From the NCBI GenBank assembly GCA_016867395.1, contig VGJS01000003.1, forward strand, positions 79,717-143,716: a stretch of 64,000 nucleotides of DNA, read 5' to 3'. Shown here piece after piece: positions 50,667 through 60,058 of the stretch (position 1 is its first letter; every line of letters begins with the position of its first letter). The notes under the pieces were generated by a model. The model had not been told where the DNA came from, did no database searches, and saw only the letters and a list, made by a program, of their open reading frames with translations. The position numbers and the translations under genes were made by a program. This stretch comes from Candidatus Handelsmanbacteria bacterium (GTDB taxonomy: Bacteria > Latescibacterota > UBA2968 > UBA8231).

Positions 50667-51872
50667 TCAGCCTCCCTTCGCTTCGAGGACCGCCACCCCA
50701 GGCAGTACCAGCCCGCTCAGGCATTCGAGCGAGGCTCCGCCCCCGGTCGAGACGTGGGTCATCTTGGCGGACAAGCCCAGTTGGGCGATGGCCCCGGCCG
50801 TGTCCCCCCCGCCGATGATGCTGAGGGTCCCGCGCTCGGCGGTGGCCCGCGCCAGGGCCTCGGCCACTTCGCGGGTGCCCGCGACAAAGGGATCCATCTC
50901 GCACACCCCCAGGGGGCCGTTCCAGATCGCGGCGCCGGCGGCGCCCACCCGCTCGGCAAAGAGCCGGCGGGTCCGCGGGCCGATGTCCATGCCCTGCCAA
51001 CCAGGGGGGATCTGTTCGCGGTCCACTACCTGGGTCTGGGCGTCGGTGGCGAAGCGGTCGGCCACCGCGCAGTCCACCGGCAGCAGGAACTCCACCCCGC
51101 GCGTCTTGGCCTGTTCCAGGGTCTGCCGCGCCGTTTCCACCTGCTTGGCGTCCAGCAGGGAGTTGCCGATCTCCAGGCCCAGGGCCTTGAAGAAGGTGTA
51201 GGCCATACCCCCGCCGATGAGCAGAGAATCCACCTTGGTGAGCAGATGCTTGATCAGTTCGATCTTTCCAGAGACCTTGGCCCCGCCCAGGATGGCCACC
51301 AAGGGCCGGCGGGGTTGCTGCAGCACGTCCTTGAGGTAGCGGACCTCCTGCTCCATCAACCGGCCGCTGGCCACCACCGCTAAGTGGTGGGCCACTCCTT
51401 CGGTGGAGGCGTGGGCGCGGTGAGCGGTGCCAAAGGCGTCGTTGACGTAGACCTCGCCGAGGGCGGCAAACCGGCGGGCGAACTCAGGGTCGTTGGCCTC
51501 CTCCTCGGGGTGGAAGCGCAGGTTTTCGAGCATCAGCACCTGGCCCGGCTGCAGCCCCGCGGCCAGCCGTTCCACCTCCTGCCCCACGCAGTCGGGGGCC
51601 AGGTCCACTGGCCGGCCCAGGTGTTGGGCCAGCCGCTCGGCCACCGGCTTGAGGGACATGGCCGGCGCCACCTTGCCATCGGGGCGGCCCAGGTGGGACA
51701 TCAACACCAGGGAGGCTCCCCTGGCCAGCAGCTCCTTGAGCGTGCCCAGGGCTGCAGTGATGCGGGTCTCGTCGGTGATGCGCTGCCGGCCGTCGAGGGG
51801 GACGTTGAAGTCCACCCGCACCAGTACCCGCTTGCCCGCTACCTGGATGTCCTCGATCGTCTTGCGCTTCAT
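50667..51872 (-). CDS. pgk: Phosphoglycerate kinase
   Basis: Substrate-level phosphorylation step of glycolysis. The 401-aa product shows [64 protein letters not shown] and the nucleotide-binding [13 protein letters not shown] with STGGGASLE. The ATG at 51872 is 7 bases from the pfkA stop and has only a weak ribosome binding site, suggesting translational coupling. Confidence 0.97.
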   Translation of the reverse strand: MKRKTIEDIQVAGKRVLVRVDFNVPLDGRQRITDETRITAALGTLKELLARGASLVLMSHLGRPDGKVAPAMSLKPVAERLAQHLGRPVDLAPDCVGQEVERLAAGLQPGQVLMLENLRFHPEEEANDPEFARRFAALGEVYVNDAFGTAHRAHASTEGVAHHLAVVASGRLMEQEVRYLKDVLQQPRRPLVAILGGAKVSGKIELIKHLLTKVDSLLIGGGMAYTFFKALGLEIGNSLLDAKQVETARQTLEQAKTRGVEFLLPVDCAVADRFATDAQTQVVDREQIPPGWQGMDIGPRTRRLFAERVGAAGAAIWNGPLGVCEMDPFVAGTREVAEALARATAERGTLSIIGGGDTAGAIAQLGLSAKMTHVSTGGGASLECLSGLVLPGVAVLEAKGG

Positions 51873-51879
51873 GGGTCTT

Positions 51880-52926
51880 TCAGCCGAAGAAGATGCGGGC
51901 GATGTCGTAGAGGTCGTCGTCCACCATCTTGAGCTGGCCCACGGCCTCGCTGATGGGGATGGCAACGATCTGGGTGCCCTGCAGGCTGACCATCTTGCCG
52001 TACTCGCCCCGGTGGATCAGGTCGATGGCCGCCACCCCGAAGCGGGTGGCCAGCACTCGGTCGAAGGCCGTGGGGGTGCCACCCCGCTGCAAATGCCCCA
52101 GCACCGTCACCCTGGTCTCGAAGCCGGTGCGCTTCTCGATCTCCTCACTCACGATCTGTCCCACCCCGCCCAGCTTCACGTGCCCGAATTCGTCCCTGCC
52201 GGCCTTCAAGACCACCAACTCCTCGCCCTTTTCGGAGCGGATCTTGACCCCCTCGGCCACCACCACGATGCTGAAATCCTTGCCCCGCTGGTGTCGATCC
52301 TTGATGGAGGAGACGATGTCGTCCACGCTGTAGTGCTTCTCAGGGATAAGGATCATGTCGGCGCCGCCGGCGATGCCGGCGTGGGTGGCGATCCAGCCGC
52401 TGTGCCGGCCCATCACCTCGATCACCATCACCCGGTTGTGGGACTCAGCGGTGGTGTGGATGCGGTCGATGGCCTCGGTGACGATGTTGACCGCGGTGTC
52501 GAAACCAAAGGTGTAATCGGTCATGCTGAGGTCGTTGTCGATGGTCTTAGGCACCCCGACCACCGCCGCCCCCTCCTGATGCAGCCGGTTGGCCACGCTG
52601 AGGGTGTCGTCGCCGCCGATGGCGATCAGCGCGTCCAGCTTCATGCGTTTAATGTTCTGGATGACCCGCTCGGCCCCGTCGGCGTCCTTGAGCGGGTTGG
52701 TGCGCGAGGTCCCCAGGATAGTGCCGCCCTTGGGCAGAATGCCGGAGACCTCGCCGAGGCCCAAGGGCTCCCACAGGCACTCGACCATCCCCTTCCAGCC
52801 CTTCTGGATGCCCTTGAAGCCGTAATCGTAGGCCGAGATCCCCTTGCGCACCGCGGCACGGATTACCGCGTTGAGACCGGGACAGTCGCCGCCGCCCGTC
52901 AGGATACCTACTGTTTTGGGGGCCAT
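51880..52926 (-). CDS. pfkA: 6-phosphofructokinase, predicted pyrophosphate-dependent
   Basis: Phosphorylates fructose 6-phosphate. The 348-aa enzyme has ILTGGGDCPGLNAVIRAAV, IAIGGDDTLSVA, VPKTIDNDLSMTDYTFGFDT and VIEVMGRHSGWIA. In E. coli PfkA the residues after GGD and before TIDND are both Gly (104 and 124). Here they are Asp107 and Lys127, the combination known from PPi-dependent phosphofructokinases. The reaction would then be reversible. AAGGAG precedes the ATG. It is first of pfkA-pgk-tpiA-secG. Specificity is inferred from residues only. Confidence 0.93.
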   Translation of the reverse strand: MAPKTVGILTGGGDCPGLNAVIRAAVRKGISAYDYGFKGIQKGWKGMVECLWEPLGLGEVSGILPKGGTILGTSRTNPLKDADGAERVIQNIKRMKLDALIAIGGDDTLSVANRLHQEGAAVVGVPKTIDNDLSMTDYTFGFDTAVNIVTEAIDRIHTTAESHNRVMVIEVMGRHSGWIATHAGIAGGADMILIPEKHYSVDDIVSSIKDRHQRGKDFSIVVVAEGVKIRSEKGEELVVLKAGRDEFGHVKLGGVGQIVSEEIEKRTGFETRVTVLGHLQRGGTPTAFDRVLATRFGVAAIDLIHRGEYGKMVSLQGTQIVAIPISEAVGQLKMVDDDLYDIARIFFG

Positions 52927-53038
52927 CGTCAACTCCTTCTTCTGCTGGAAAAACGCCTGGGCGGCCGCGCAATATCTCCCTGCGGGCCAAGTTTGAAAGC
53001 TATGCTGCTGGCTAGATCGCGTCAAGGAATGACAGGGC

Positions 53039-53720
53039 TCAGGAAGGGGCAGGCCAGGCCCCGGCCCGCTCCACGGCCCGGGCGCAGGCCGCCAGGGTGG
53101 AGGCGGTGGTCACCACGTCGTCCACCAGGCCGATGCAGGCGTGGTTCGGTAGCGGCGCCGCCGCCGCAAAGGCGTCGCGGAGGTTCTCGCGCCGGCCCGT
53201 CCAGCCTGGCCTGCTGCAGGGTGGGAAGGCGGCGGCGCAGGTAATCAGCGCAGAGGGGGACCTCAAGCACCCCGACCAGTCCCCCGCGCCAGTTTCTCGC
53301 TCTGGTTGAAGCCCCGCTCCCGCTGCCGGGCCGGGAACAGGGCCCCCGGGATCAATAGGCCACTTCCCTTAGGGCGCCAACGAACTCCGGGGCCAGCCCC
53401 AGTCAACCCCACAGCGCCGCGCCCCGTTGCCGCTGCCCCTTGAACTTGAACCGATGGATGGCCTCGCGCAGCGGGCCGGCGTGGTCGCCCAGCACCAGCA
53501 CCCGCTCCAGTTCCTACACGGCGCAGTTGGCGCAACCTCTCCCAGCTCCGGGGCAACTGCAACGCGGGCAGCGGTCCTCCCGCGCCTTCAGGATCGGGGC
53601 CCAGCAGCGCGGGCACACGTATTCGGCCGCCGCATCCAGGGGCTGCCGGCAGGCCAGGCAATGGGGCGGCAAAGCAAAATCCAGCAGCGCCGCCCCGAAC
53701 TGGCGGACCCGTGACCACAT
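53039..53720 (-). pseudogene. comF: Broken comF (phosphoribosyltransferase-like) gene
   Basis: Starts at 53720 with FALPPHCLACRQPLDAAAEY, CPRCWAPIL, RCPRCSCPG and CANC, the double zinc finger of ComF, but a stop follows at codon 69. Remnants continue in other frames: VLVLGDHAGPLREAIHRFKF, and, near the 3' end, GLVDDVVTTASTLAACARA, the phosphoribosyl-pyrophosphate loop. Several shifts and stops separate them. ComF serves DNA uptake in competent bacteria. The gene is inactive here unless sequence errors explain all the breaks. Confidence 0.75.
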
Positions 53721-53810
53721 GAACCCACTCCTGTCACCTGGGAGTTACACTGGAAAAGGGACTCGTATTGTTGCGGAGAGGAAATAACATTCCGTGCCGC
53801 CGAGCGCCCA

Positions 53811-53847
53811 AACTCAGAAAGCGCCAGGACCCCAAAGGCCCTGGCGC
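53811..53847 (-). terminator. Terminator-like hairpin downstream of the 55-aa ORF
   Basis: On the minus strand GCGCCAGGGCC pairs with GGTCCTGGCGC around TTTGG, followed by TTTCTGAGTTT. The T run is short, so strength is uncertain. Confidence 0.5.
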
Positions 53848-53889
53848 ATCTGAATGCTGGCGTCAACAGCAGCCGGATCGGACCCGGAC

Positions 53890-54057
53890 TCAGGCCACCA
53901 GATCCAAGGTCAGCTTCTCCTCGGCGGGCTGCCCCTCGCCGGGCTCCTCGCCGGGTTGGTGCTGGTCCTTTTCCTGCTGTCGACGGCGTTCCCGCCGCGC
54001 CTGTTTGGAGAGCGCATCTGGCGTGCGCACCCACGCGGACTCCACGCGGTAGATCAT
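53890..54057 (-). CDS. Small charged protein (55 aa)
   Basis: MIYRVESAWVRTPDALSKQA followed by a highly charged, Q/E/R-rich stretch and the C-terminus EKLTLDLVA. AAGGAGG lies at ideal spacing before the ATG at 54057, and a hairpin follows the stop, so this is likely a real small gene. It shares the aliphatic-Asp-aliphatic-aliphatic-Ala ending with the small proteins at 15877 and 57461. Function unknown. Confidence 0.6.
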   Translation of the reverse strand: MIYRVESAWVRTPDALSKQARRERRRQQEKDQHQPGEEPGEGQPAEEKLTLDLVA

Positions 54058-54187
54058 GGCAACCTCCTTGTCACCCTTGCCATCCTTGGCGATGCCGGCC
54101 CGCAACCGGCGCGGAGCGGATTAAGCTACCTGTCCGCTCTATCCATAATATCGGCCCCCCTGCCCAGCCCTTGAGTTTTGTCGCGGT

Positions 54188-54216
54188 TTGACGCCCCTGG
54201 AGGCGCGGTTTTAATT
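54188..54216 (+). promoter_or_regulatory. Possible promoter of the M16 protease gene
   Basis: TTGACG (54188-54193) and TTAATT (54211-54216) are 17 bases apart, about 37 bases before the gene's ATG. The -10 match is only partial. Confidence 0.4.
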
Positions 54217-54252
54217 GTATCGTTCACTTCATCCCCAACTGAGGCAAAAACC

Positions 54253-57162
54253 ATGCGCCAGATCCTGTGCCCCGCATTCTGGATGCTGCTGTGCAGCCCC
54301 TGGCTGACCCTGCCTGCTAGCGCCGAGCACAAGCTGGTACACGCGCCCAGCCCCACCGACCCCCTCCAGGTCCACATCTACGAGCTGGGCAACGGCCTGA
54401 GCGTGTATCTCAGCGAGAACCACCAGGAGCCCCGTTTCCACGCCGAGATCGCCGTGCGGGCCGGCAGCAAACACGACCCGGCCCAGGCTACCGGCATCGC
54501 CCACTACCTCGAACACATGCTCTTCAAGGGCACCACTCGCATCGGCACCCTGGACTACGACAAGGAGAAGGTCCACCTCGACAGCATCGAAACCCTCTAC
54601 GAGCAGCACTCCGGCGAGACCGACCCCGAAAAGCGCAAGGCCATCTACGCCCTGATCAACGAGCAGAACCAGTTCGCCTCCCAGTATGCCATCCCCAACG
54701 AGATCGACCGCCTCTACTCGGGGATGGGCGAGAACGGCCTCAACGCCCACACCTGGGTTGAGGAGACCGTCTACGAGGTGGACCTGCCGGCCAATCACCT
54801 GCGCCAGTGGGCCGCCGTCGAGGCGGAGCGCTTCGCCGGACCCGTATTCCGCCTCTTCCAGACCGAACTGGAGACCGTGTACGAGGAGAAGAACCGCTCC
54901 ACCGACAACAAGGACCGGTTGATCAACGAGGCGGTGGAGAGGGTGCTCTATAAGAAACACCCCTACGGGCAGCAGACCACCCTGGGCTCAATCGAGCACC
55001 TTAAGAGCCCCTCCCTCAAACGCATGTACGAGTACTACCGCACCTATTACGTGCCCAACAACATGGCCATCTTGATCTCGGGAGACATCCGGGTCAGCGA
55101 AGCCATCGGCGTCATCGACAGCGCCTTCTCCTCCTGGAAAGCCGAGAAACTGCCCCTGCCCCCCAAATGGAAGGAGGAAGCGCTCAAGGGCGCCGAGGAG
55201 ATCACCGTCCAGTATCCGGGAGAGGAGATGGTGCGCCTGGCCTTTCGCACCGCGCCCCGGCGCCACGCCGACGCCGCGGCCCTCGAACTGCTCGACATGG
55301 TGCTCAACAACCGGGTGGCCGGCCTCATCGACCTCAACCTGAACCAGCAGCAACGGGTGCGCCAGGCCGGCTCCTATCCCTCTTTCTACAACGACTATGG
55401 CGCCCAGTACCTGTACGGCATCCCAAAGCCGGGCCAGACCCTCGAAGAGGTGCAGCAGTTGCTGCTCGACCAGCTCGAGCTGATCCGGCAGGGCGCCTTT
55501 GCCGAGGATCTCATCCCCGCCATCATCACCGACTTCGAGAAAACCTATAAGGAGCAGTTCGAGCGCAACGGCTCCAGGGTCGAACTGATGACCCAGAACT
55601 TCATCGGCTTCGAGGACTGGGAGCGGGCGGCGCACAAGATCGACCGGATGAAGAAACTGGCCAAGACGGAGGTGGTCCGCGTCGCCCACAAGTACTTCGG
55701 CAAGGACTACGTGGTCGGCTACCGCCGCGACGGCAAACCGGAACTCCCCACCATCGACAAGCCGGCCATCGACAAGGTGGAGATCGACCCCTCGCGCCAG
55801 TCGGCCTTCTTCGCCCAGGTGATGGCGATGCCGGTGTCCCAGATCGAGCCGGTCTTCCTGGCTCCGGAAAAGGATTTCCAGATCCGCCCGGTGGCCGAGG
55901 GGGTGACCCTCTACTACTGCCCCAACCCCATGAATGACCTGTTCAGCCTCAGCGCCTCGCTGGACCTGGGCCTGCTGTCCGACCAGCGCCTGGCCATGGC
56001 CCGCCACCTGCTCGACAAGGCCGGCACCCCCCGCCTCTCGCCCGAGGCCCTCAAAAGGGAGTGGTACCGGTTGGGCACCGACTTCAGCATGGGCGCCAGC
56101 GACTACGAGACCTCCTTCTCCATCTCCGGATTGGACGCCAATCTCGGCGAGTCCCTGGCGCTGATGGACGAGCTGCTGCGCCAGCCGGTGGCCGCCGATT
56201 CGGCCCTGGCCGAGCTGATCGCCAACACCCTAGCCCAGCGCGCCGACTCGCAGAAGGACCACCGCACCCTCAGCCAGGCCCTTTACCTCTTCAACCGCTT
56301 CGGCGAGCAGTCCCCGTTCCGCCGCGAGCTGTCCAATCAGCAGCTTCAGACCCTCCAGAAAGACGAACTGCTCGGCCTAGTCAGCGGCCTGCGGGGCTAC
56401 CGCCACACCCTGCTCTACACCGGCTCCTTGCCCATCGACGCGGTGCTGGCCCAGCTCAAGCAGCACTACACCCTGCCAGCGGAGCTGAAAACGTCCCCGC
56501 CTCAGTCCCCGCCCCAGGTGCGCCGGCCTGACTCCACCGAGATCCTCCTCTACGACAAGGAGATGGCCCAGGCCCTGGTCCGCATCGAGGCGGGCGACAC
56601 CCCCTATGACGAGACCAGGCGGCCCCTGATCCAGCTCTACAACGAATACTTTGGCGGCAGCATGGCCAGCATCGTCTTCCAGGAACTTCGCGAGGCCCGG
56701 GCCCTGGCCTACCAGGCCTGGGCCCAGTACTTCACCGCCGAGCGCCAGGGCGAGCAGAATGTGATGGCCGGCTTCATCGGCTGCCAGGCGGACAAGACCC
56801 CCGAGGCCACCGCCGTTTTCCTCGAGCTCCTGGACCAAATGCCCTCCTCGGAGGAGCGCTTCGCCGCGGCCAAAGACGCCCTGCTCAGCCAGTACCGCAC
56901 CTCCCGCCTGGGTTTCCGCCAGATCCTGGGGGCGGTGCGCCAGTGGGAGCGGCAGGGCCTGCCGGTGGACCCGCGGGCAGGGCGCTTCGCCCAGTTGCAG
57001 CAGGCGTCTCTCGAAGGGATGTTGCAGTTCTACCGCGAGCAGGTGCAGAGCCGCCCGCGGCTGATCTCTATCGTCGGAGACAAACGCAAGATGGACCTGG
57101 CCGCCCTCGGTGCCGCTGGCACCATTGCCGAGGTGGGGCTGCCCGCGCTCTTCTCCTATTGA
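54253..57162 (+). CDS. Exported M16-family zinc protease (pitrilysin/PqqL type)
   Basis: About 969 aa with a signal peptide ending WLTLPASAEH. The first catalytic M16 domain carries the inverted zinc motif HYLEHMLFKGT (HxxEH) with ELETVYEEKNRS as the distal Glu region. A second, inactive M16 domain follows after about residue 520, as in two-domain family members. The start at 54253 is preferred over 54178 since a signal peptide begins there. It degrades peptides in the periplasm or envelope. No partner subunit is present. A tRNA-Met gene follows. Confidence 0.9.
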   Translation: MRQILCPAFWMLLCSPWLTLPASAEHKLVHAPSPTDPLQVHIYELGNGLSVYLSENHQEPRFHAEIAVRAGSKHDPAQATGIAHYLEHMLFKGTTRIGTLDYDKEKVHLDSIETLYEQHSGETDPEKRKAIYALINEQNQFASQYAIPNEIDRLYSGMGENGLNAHTWVEETVYEVDLPANHLRQWAAVEAERFAGPVFRLFQTELETVYEEKNRSTDNKDRLINEAVERVLYKKHPYGQQTTLGSIEHLKSPSLKRMYEYYRTYYVPNNMAILISGDIRVSEAIGVIDSAFSSWKAEKLPLPPKWKEEALKGAEEITVQYPGEEMVRLAFRTAPRRHADAAALELLDMVLNNRVAGLIDLNLNQQQRVRQAGSYPSFYNDYGAQYLYGIPKPGQTLEEVQQLLLDQLELIRQGAFAEDLIPAIITDFEKTYKEQFERNGSRVELMTQNFIGFEDWERAAHKIDRMKKLAKTEVVRVAHKYFGKDYVVGYRRDGKPELPTIDKPAIDKVEIDPSRQSAFFAQVMAMPVSQIEPVFLAPEKDFQIRPVAEGVTLYYCPNPMNDLFSLSASLDLGLLSDQRLAMARHLLDKAGTPRLSPEALKREWYRLGTDFSMGASDYETSFSISGLDANLGESLALMDELLRQPVAADSALAELIANTLAQRADSQKDHRTLSQALYLFNRFGEQSPFRRELSNQQLQTLQKDELLGLVSGLRGYRHTLLYTGSLPIDAVLAQLKQHYTLPAELKTSPPQSPPQVRRPDSTEILLYDKEMAQALVRIEAGDTPYDETRRPLIQLYNEYFGGSMASIVFQELREARALAYQAWAQYFTAERQGEQNVMAGFIGCQADKTPEATAVFLELLDQMPSSEERFAAAKDALLSQYRTSRLGFRQILGAVRQWERQGLPVDPRAGRFAQLQQASLEGMLQFYREQVQSRPRLISIVGDKRKMDLAALGAAGTIAEVGLPALFSY

Positions 57163-57203
57163 CAAGAACCGCGCAGCGGCCTAGTTTCGAGACGCCGCAA
57201 AAC

Positions 57204-57280
57204 GGCGGTGTAGCTCAGTCGGTTAGAGCAGCGGAATCATAATCCGCGTGTCGGGGGTTCGATTCCCTCCACCGCTACCA
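57204..57280 (+). tRNA. tRNA-Met (anticodon CAT)
   Basis: A 77-nt cloverleaf. Acceptor GGCGGTG pairs with CACCGCT (the first pair is G-U), discriminator A, encoded CCA. The anticodon arm GCGGA-ATCATAA-TCCGC gives CAT. It lacks the initiator's three consecutive G-C pairs, so an elongator is likely; a tRNA-Ile2 with lysidine cannot be ruled out from sequence alone. Confidence 0.93.
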
Positions 57281-57289
57281 GATTAATAG

Positions 57290-57328
57290 AGCGCAATCCC
57301 CTTGAAACCGCGGGGTTGCGCTTTTTTT
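57290..57328 (+). terminator. Rho-independent terminator after tRNA-Met
   Basis: AGCGCAATCCCC pairs with GGGGTTGCGCT around a 10-base loop, followed by seven T. It starts ten bases past the CCA. Confidence 0.88.
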
Positions 57329-57349
57329 CGTTCGGCCCGCGGTCCACAG

Positions 57350-57378
57350 TTGACCTGTCGGGCTGGATTTTGTTTATT
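57350..57378 (+). promoter_or_regulatory. Possible promoter of the 63-aa ORF
   Basis: TTGACC (57350-57355), a 17-base spacer, and TTTATT (57373-57378). It lies about 80 bases before the ATG at 57461 and just past the tRNA terminator. Confidence 0.4.
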
Positions 57379-57460
57379 GCAGAGCGGGGCCGGCGTACTA
57401 TTGAGGCGCCGGGGACTGGGGCGATGAAGGGGATTGGCGCGGAAAACCCAGGAGGAAAAC

Positions 57461-57652
57461 ATGAAGATTAACGGCAGGTCCGTGCCCATCGTCACGGTCG
57501 AGATCAAGCTAGCCGGCAACGGCCCGGCCGCCATCATCGCCAGAAAGCAGGCCGATACCTTCATCGACAATCTGACCACCAGAATGACCGTTCCTTCTCC
57601 CCCCTCCAGCGGGGGCCAGGACAAGGGCCGCCGGCTGAACATCGTCGCCTGA
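57461..57652 (+). CDS. Small hypothetical protein (63 aa)
   Basis: Begins MKINGRSVPIVTVEIKLAGN and ends GQDKGRRLNIVA. AGGAGGAAAAC directly before the ATG is a near-ideal ribosome binding site, so it is probably a real gene. Its C-terminus matches the Asp/Asn-aliphatic-aliphatic-Ala endings of the small proteins at 15877 and 53890. No family recognised. The antisense frame is not convincing. Confidence 0.65.
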   Translation: MKINGRSVPIVTVEIKLAGNGPAAIIARKQADTFIDNLTTRMTVPSPPSSGGQDKGRRLNIVA

Positions 57653-57749
57653 CTCCCCGATCCCACCTGGAGCCGCCCGACTTGCGGTCGCTGCCCCGCA
57701 GGCCCTCTGGCCTATCCTGCCCCCGTTCCGGTTGGCAGGGCCGCGACAC

Positions 57750-58904
57750 TCACTCCACTAAATACCGCCGCACGGCATCCTCGTCCAGTTCCACTCCCAG
57801 GCCGGGACCTTCGGGCACGGCGAGTTGGCTGTCCTGCATCTCGAAGGGCCTGGCCAACAGATTATGCACCCGCTGGTGGCTGAGGATGTCGCTGGGATAG
57901 GTGCAGTTGGGGGCCGCGGCGCAGACGTGCAGCATCGCCGCGTCAAGGATACCCAGCTCGTGGGCTGAGCCGTGCCAGACCGGGATGCCCGCCTCCCCGG
58001 CCAGGTAGGAGCGGGCCACGAACTCGGCCATATTCCCCGCTCCCAGATTGAAGATGGTGCAGGCCTCGGCGTTGATCGCCTTGACCATGCCGCGCACCCC
58101 CTCGCGGTTGAGGTAAAGGTGCATGGCGATGGGGATGCTCATCTGCTGTCGCAGTGCGCCGTATGCGTCGAGAGCGTCGGCGGCCGGGGGCGGGTCCTCG
58201 ATCAGCAGCACGTTGCCGATGGCCTCCAGTTGGCGCACCACCGGCAGGAAATCCCCCGCGTAGTGGCCCATCAGGTCCACGGTGATCTTCAGCTTTGGCG
58301 AGACCGAGGCAAAGATCTCCAGGGCCTGGGGCAGCGGATTGAAGCGTTTCATCTTCACCCCAGCAAAACCCAGGGCCACCGCCTTTTCCGCCAGCGCCCG
58401 CAACTCCTCGGGGCTGAGGCCCTTGCCGGCCCAGTAATGCACCGGGATGCACCGCTGGCCCAGCCCGCCCAGGAGGCGCCACACCGGCCAGCCCACCGCC
58501 TTGCCCAGGATGTCGTAGAAGGCGCATTCGAAAGCCCCGGTGTCGGTGGGCAACGGTAGTTCGAGCCGGGACAGGTTGAAGTCGAGCACGTTCCTGCCCT
58601 TAAGGGCTTCGGCGGCCTGGTGCAGGCGGATGGTGCTCTGGTTGCCCGCCCCGCCGCGCATGCGATGGGTCTCGCCCAGACCGACGATGCCGGCGTCGGT
58701 GTGCACCTTGACGATGTACTTAGGGATGACGTCGAAGTCCGGGGCGGCGCCCGCCGGCAGGATGCCCGGTTGCAGCGGCGGGCAGACCCGGAAGAGCTCG
58801 ACCTGGGTGATGGTCAGGCGCTCGCGGCGGCCGGCCGCTGAGGCGGGCAGGGGCGCCACCCCCGCCAGGGAATCCCCCCGTGGCTGTGCCTGTTCATAGG
58901 TCAT
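57750..58904 (-). CDS. Mandelate racemase/muconate lactonizing-type enzyme
   Basis: A 384-aa enolase-superfamily enzyme. It carries GETHRMRGGAGN in the capping domain, the barrel lysine motif GVKMKRF (KxK), metal-ligand regions ITVDLMGHY and LIEDPPP, and the downstream HGSAHELGI with a likely catalytic His, closer to the MR/galactonate dehydratase subgroups. The third ligand position (AMHLYLNREG) is atypical. Start at 58904 has GAGGAG upstream. It is probably an acid-sugar dehydratase, but the substrate is uncertain. Confidence 0.85.
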   Translation of the reverse strand: MTYEQAQPRGDSLAGVAPLPASAAGRRERLTITQVELFRVCPPLQPGILPAGAAPDFDVIPKYIVKVHTDAGIVGLGETHRMRGGAGNQSTIRLHQAAEALKGRNVLDFNLSRLELPLPTDTGAFECAFYDILGKAVGWPVWRLLGGLGQRCIPVHYWAGKGLSPEELRALAEKAVALGFAGVKMKRFNPLPQALEIFASVSPKLKITVDLMGHYAGDFLPVVRQLEAIGNVLLIEDPPPAADALDAYGALRQQMSIPIAMHLYLNREGVRGMVKAINAEACTIFNLGAGNMAEFVARSYLAGEAGIPVWHGSAHELGILDAAMLHVCAAAPNCTYPSDILSHQRVHNLLARPFEMQDSQLAVPEGPGLGVELDEDAVRRYLVE

Positions 58905-58927
58905 GGCTCCTCGCTCTGGTTTCGCGG

Positions 58928-60058
58928 TCAGATGCCCGGGCGCCTGCTCGTGCCGTAACCTGTCAGCTCCACATACCCTTTGCCGCATTCCCTGCCGGCC
59001 TGGTCGCGCACCGCCACTGCCCCCTCCCAGTAAAAGAGGTCGCCCACCGCCCTGCTGCGGTTCTCCTGGTCGGCCAGCAGGGGCGCCAGGGTCCAGGTTT
59101 CGCCGCCCAAATTCAGGGTCCAGCCGGCCGGGTAAGTTGCCCCGGTCTGCCGGCTGGCCCAGGACCCGGTGGCCCGCACCGCAAACTCGCCGCGCTCCAG
59201 ATAACGCGGCGCCCCCTCGGCCCCCACCAGAGTACCAAGGGCGAAATCCACGCCGTCCTTGTCGCGCAAAAGGTACAACATCAGCTCCCTGCCGTCATCC
59301 AGCTGCACGCTGAACCAGTCCCAGCCCACCTGCTGCGGGCCCAGCTGGTTGGAGCCGAACTCCTGATCCATCCAGCTCTCCCCCTGCACCGCCAATTGCT
59401 CTCCGCCAACCCGCAGAGTGCCCTGGGTCGCCAGCCGGGTGAAGCTGTAGTACTGGCTGGCGGCGCTGTGGCCCTCTCCCTTGCGGCTGTACCCGCCGGG
59501 CCCCTGGAAAACCGGCGGCTTGAGCGGCCGGGTCTGCAGCTCGAAGGCCAGGCCCTGGACCTCGTCGGCCATCTCCAAGTCGAAGGCCGCGCCGTTCCAC
59601 CGCAGGGTCCAGCCCCCCGCCGTGCCGGCCGGCCCGCGGCTCCACCCCATCAGCGAATCCGGGTATACACCGAAACCGCCCAAGAGCGGCGTCGCCCGGT
59701 ACAGGACCTCGCTGAAGTAGTGCCGGCCGCCGTCCAGATCGCTGAGGGCCGCGTGCCCCATGAGCAGCTGGCCGGCCGCCCACTGCGAATCCAAAGGCGG
59801 CCGCTCGGCCAGCAGGCCCAAACGGAAGAAGGTGAACTGGTACCCGAAACGCCGGCCATCGGCGGCCCGCAAGTGCCCGGTGAAGTACCACCACTCAGTC
59901 TGGTACTCGGGGTGGGCCCAGTGGTCGCGGGGAAAGGACCAGCCGTAGTCCGGCCGGGCCAGGCGCCACGCCGGCTCCCCCTGGGCCCAGGCCAGGGCCA
60001 GGGTCGCCGCCACCAGGGTCGCCGCGCTCCATCCCAAATACCGCCGGGGCTCAGCCAT
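58928..60058 (-). CDS. attH: AttH/CrtC-like lipocalin-fold protein
   Basis: A 376-aa protein with a signal-like N-terminus (AATLVAATLALAWAQG) and the AttH/CrtC fold: HPEYQTEWWYFTGHL, YQFTFFRLGL, SWMDQEFGSNQL and GWDWFSVQLDDG. The family includes carotenoid 1,2-hydratase and AttH of the AttEFGH ABC system. Its start overlaps the end of the permease gene by 8 bases, which supports the AttH role. Probably exported; ligand unknown. Confidence 0.85.
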   Translation of the reverse strand: MAEPRRYLGWSAATLVAATLALAWAQGEPAWRLARPDYGWSFPRDHWAHPEYQTEWWYFTGHLRAADGRRFGYQFTFFRLGLLAERPPLDSQWAAGQLLMGHAALSDLDGGRHYFSEVLYRATPLLGGFGVYPDSLMGWSRGPAGTAGGWTLRWNGAAFDLEMADEVQGLAFELQTRPLKPPVFQGPGGYSRKGEGHSAASQYYSFTRLATQGTLRVGGEQLAVQGESWMDQEFGSNQLGPQQVGWDWFSVQLDDGRELMLYLLRDKDGVDFALGTLVGAEGAPRYLERGEFAVRATGSWASRQTGATYPAGWTLNLGGETWTLAPLLADQENRSRAVGDLFYWEGAVAVRDQAGRECGKGYVELTGYGTSRRPGI

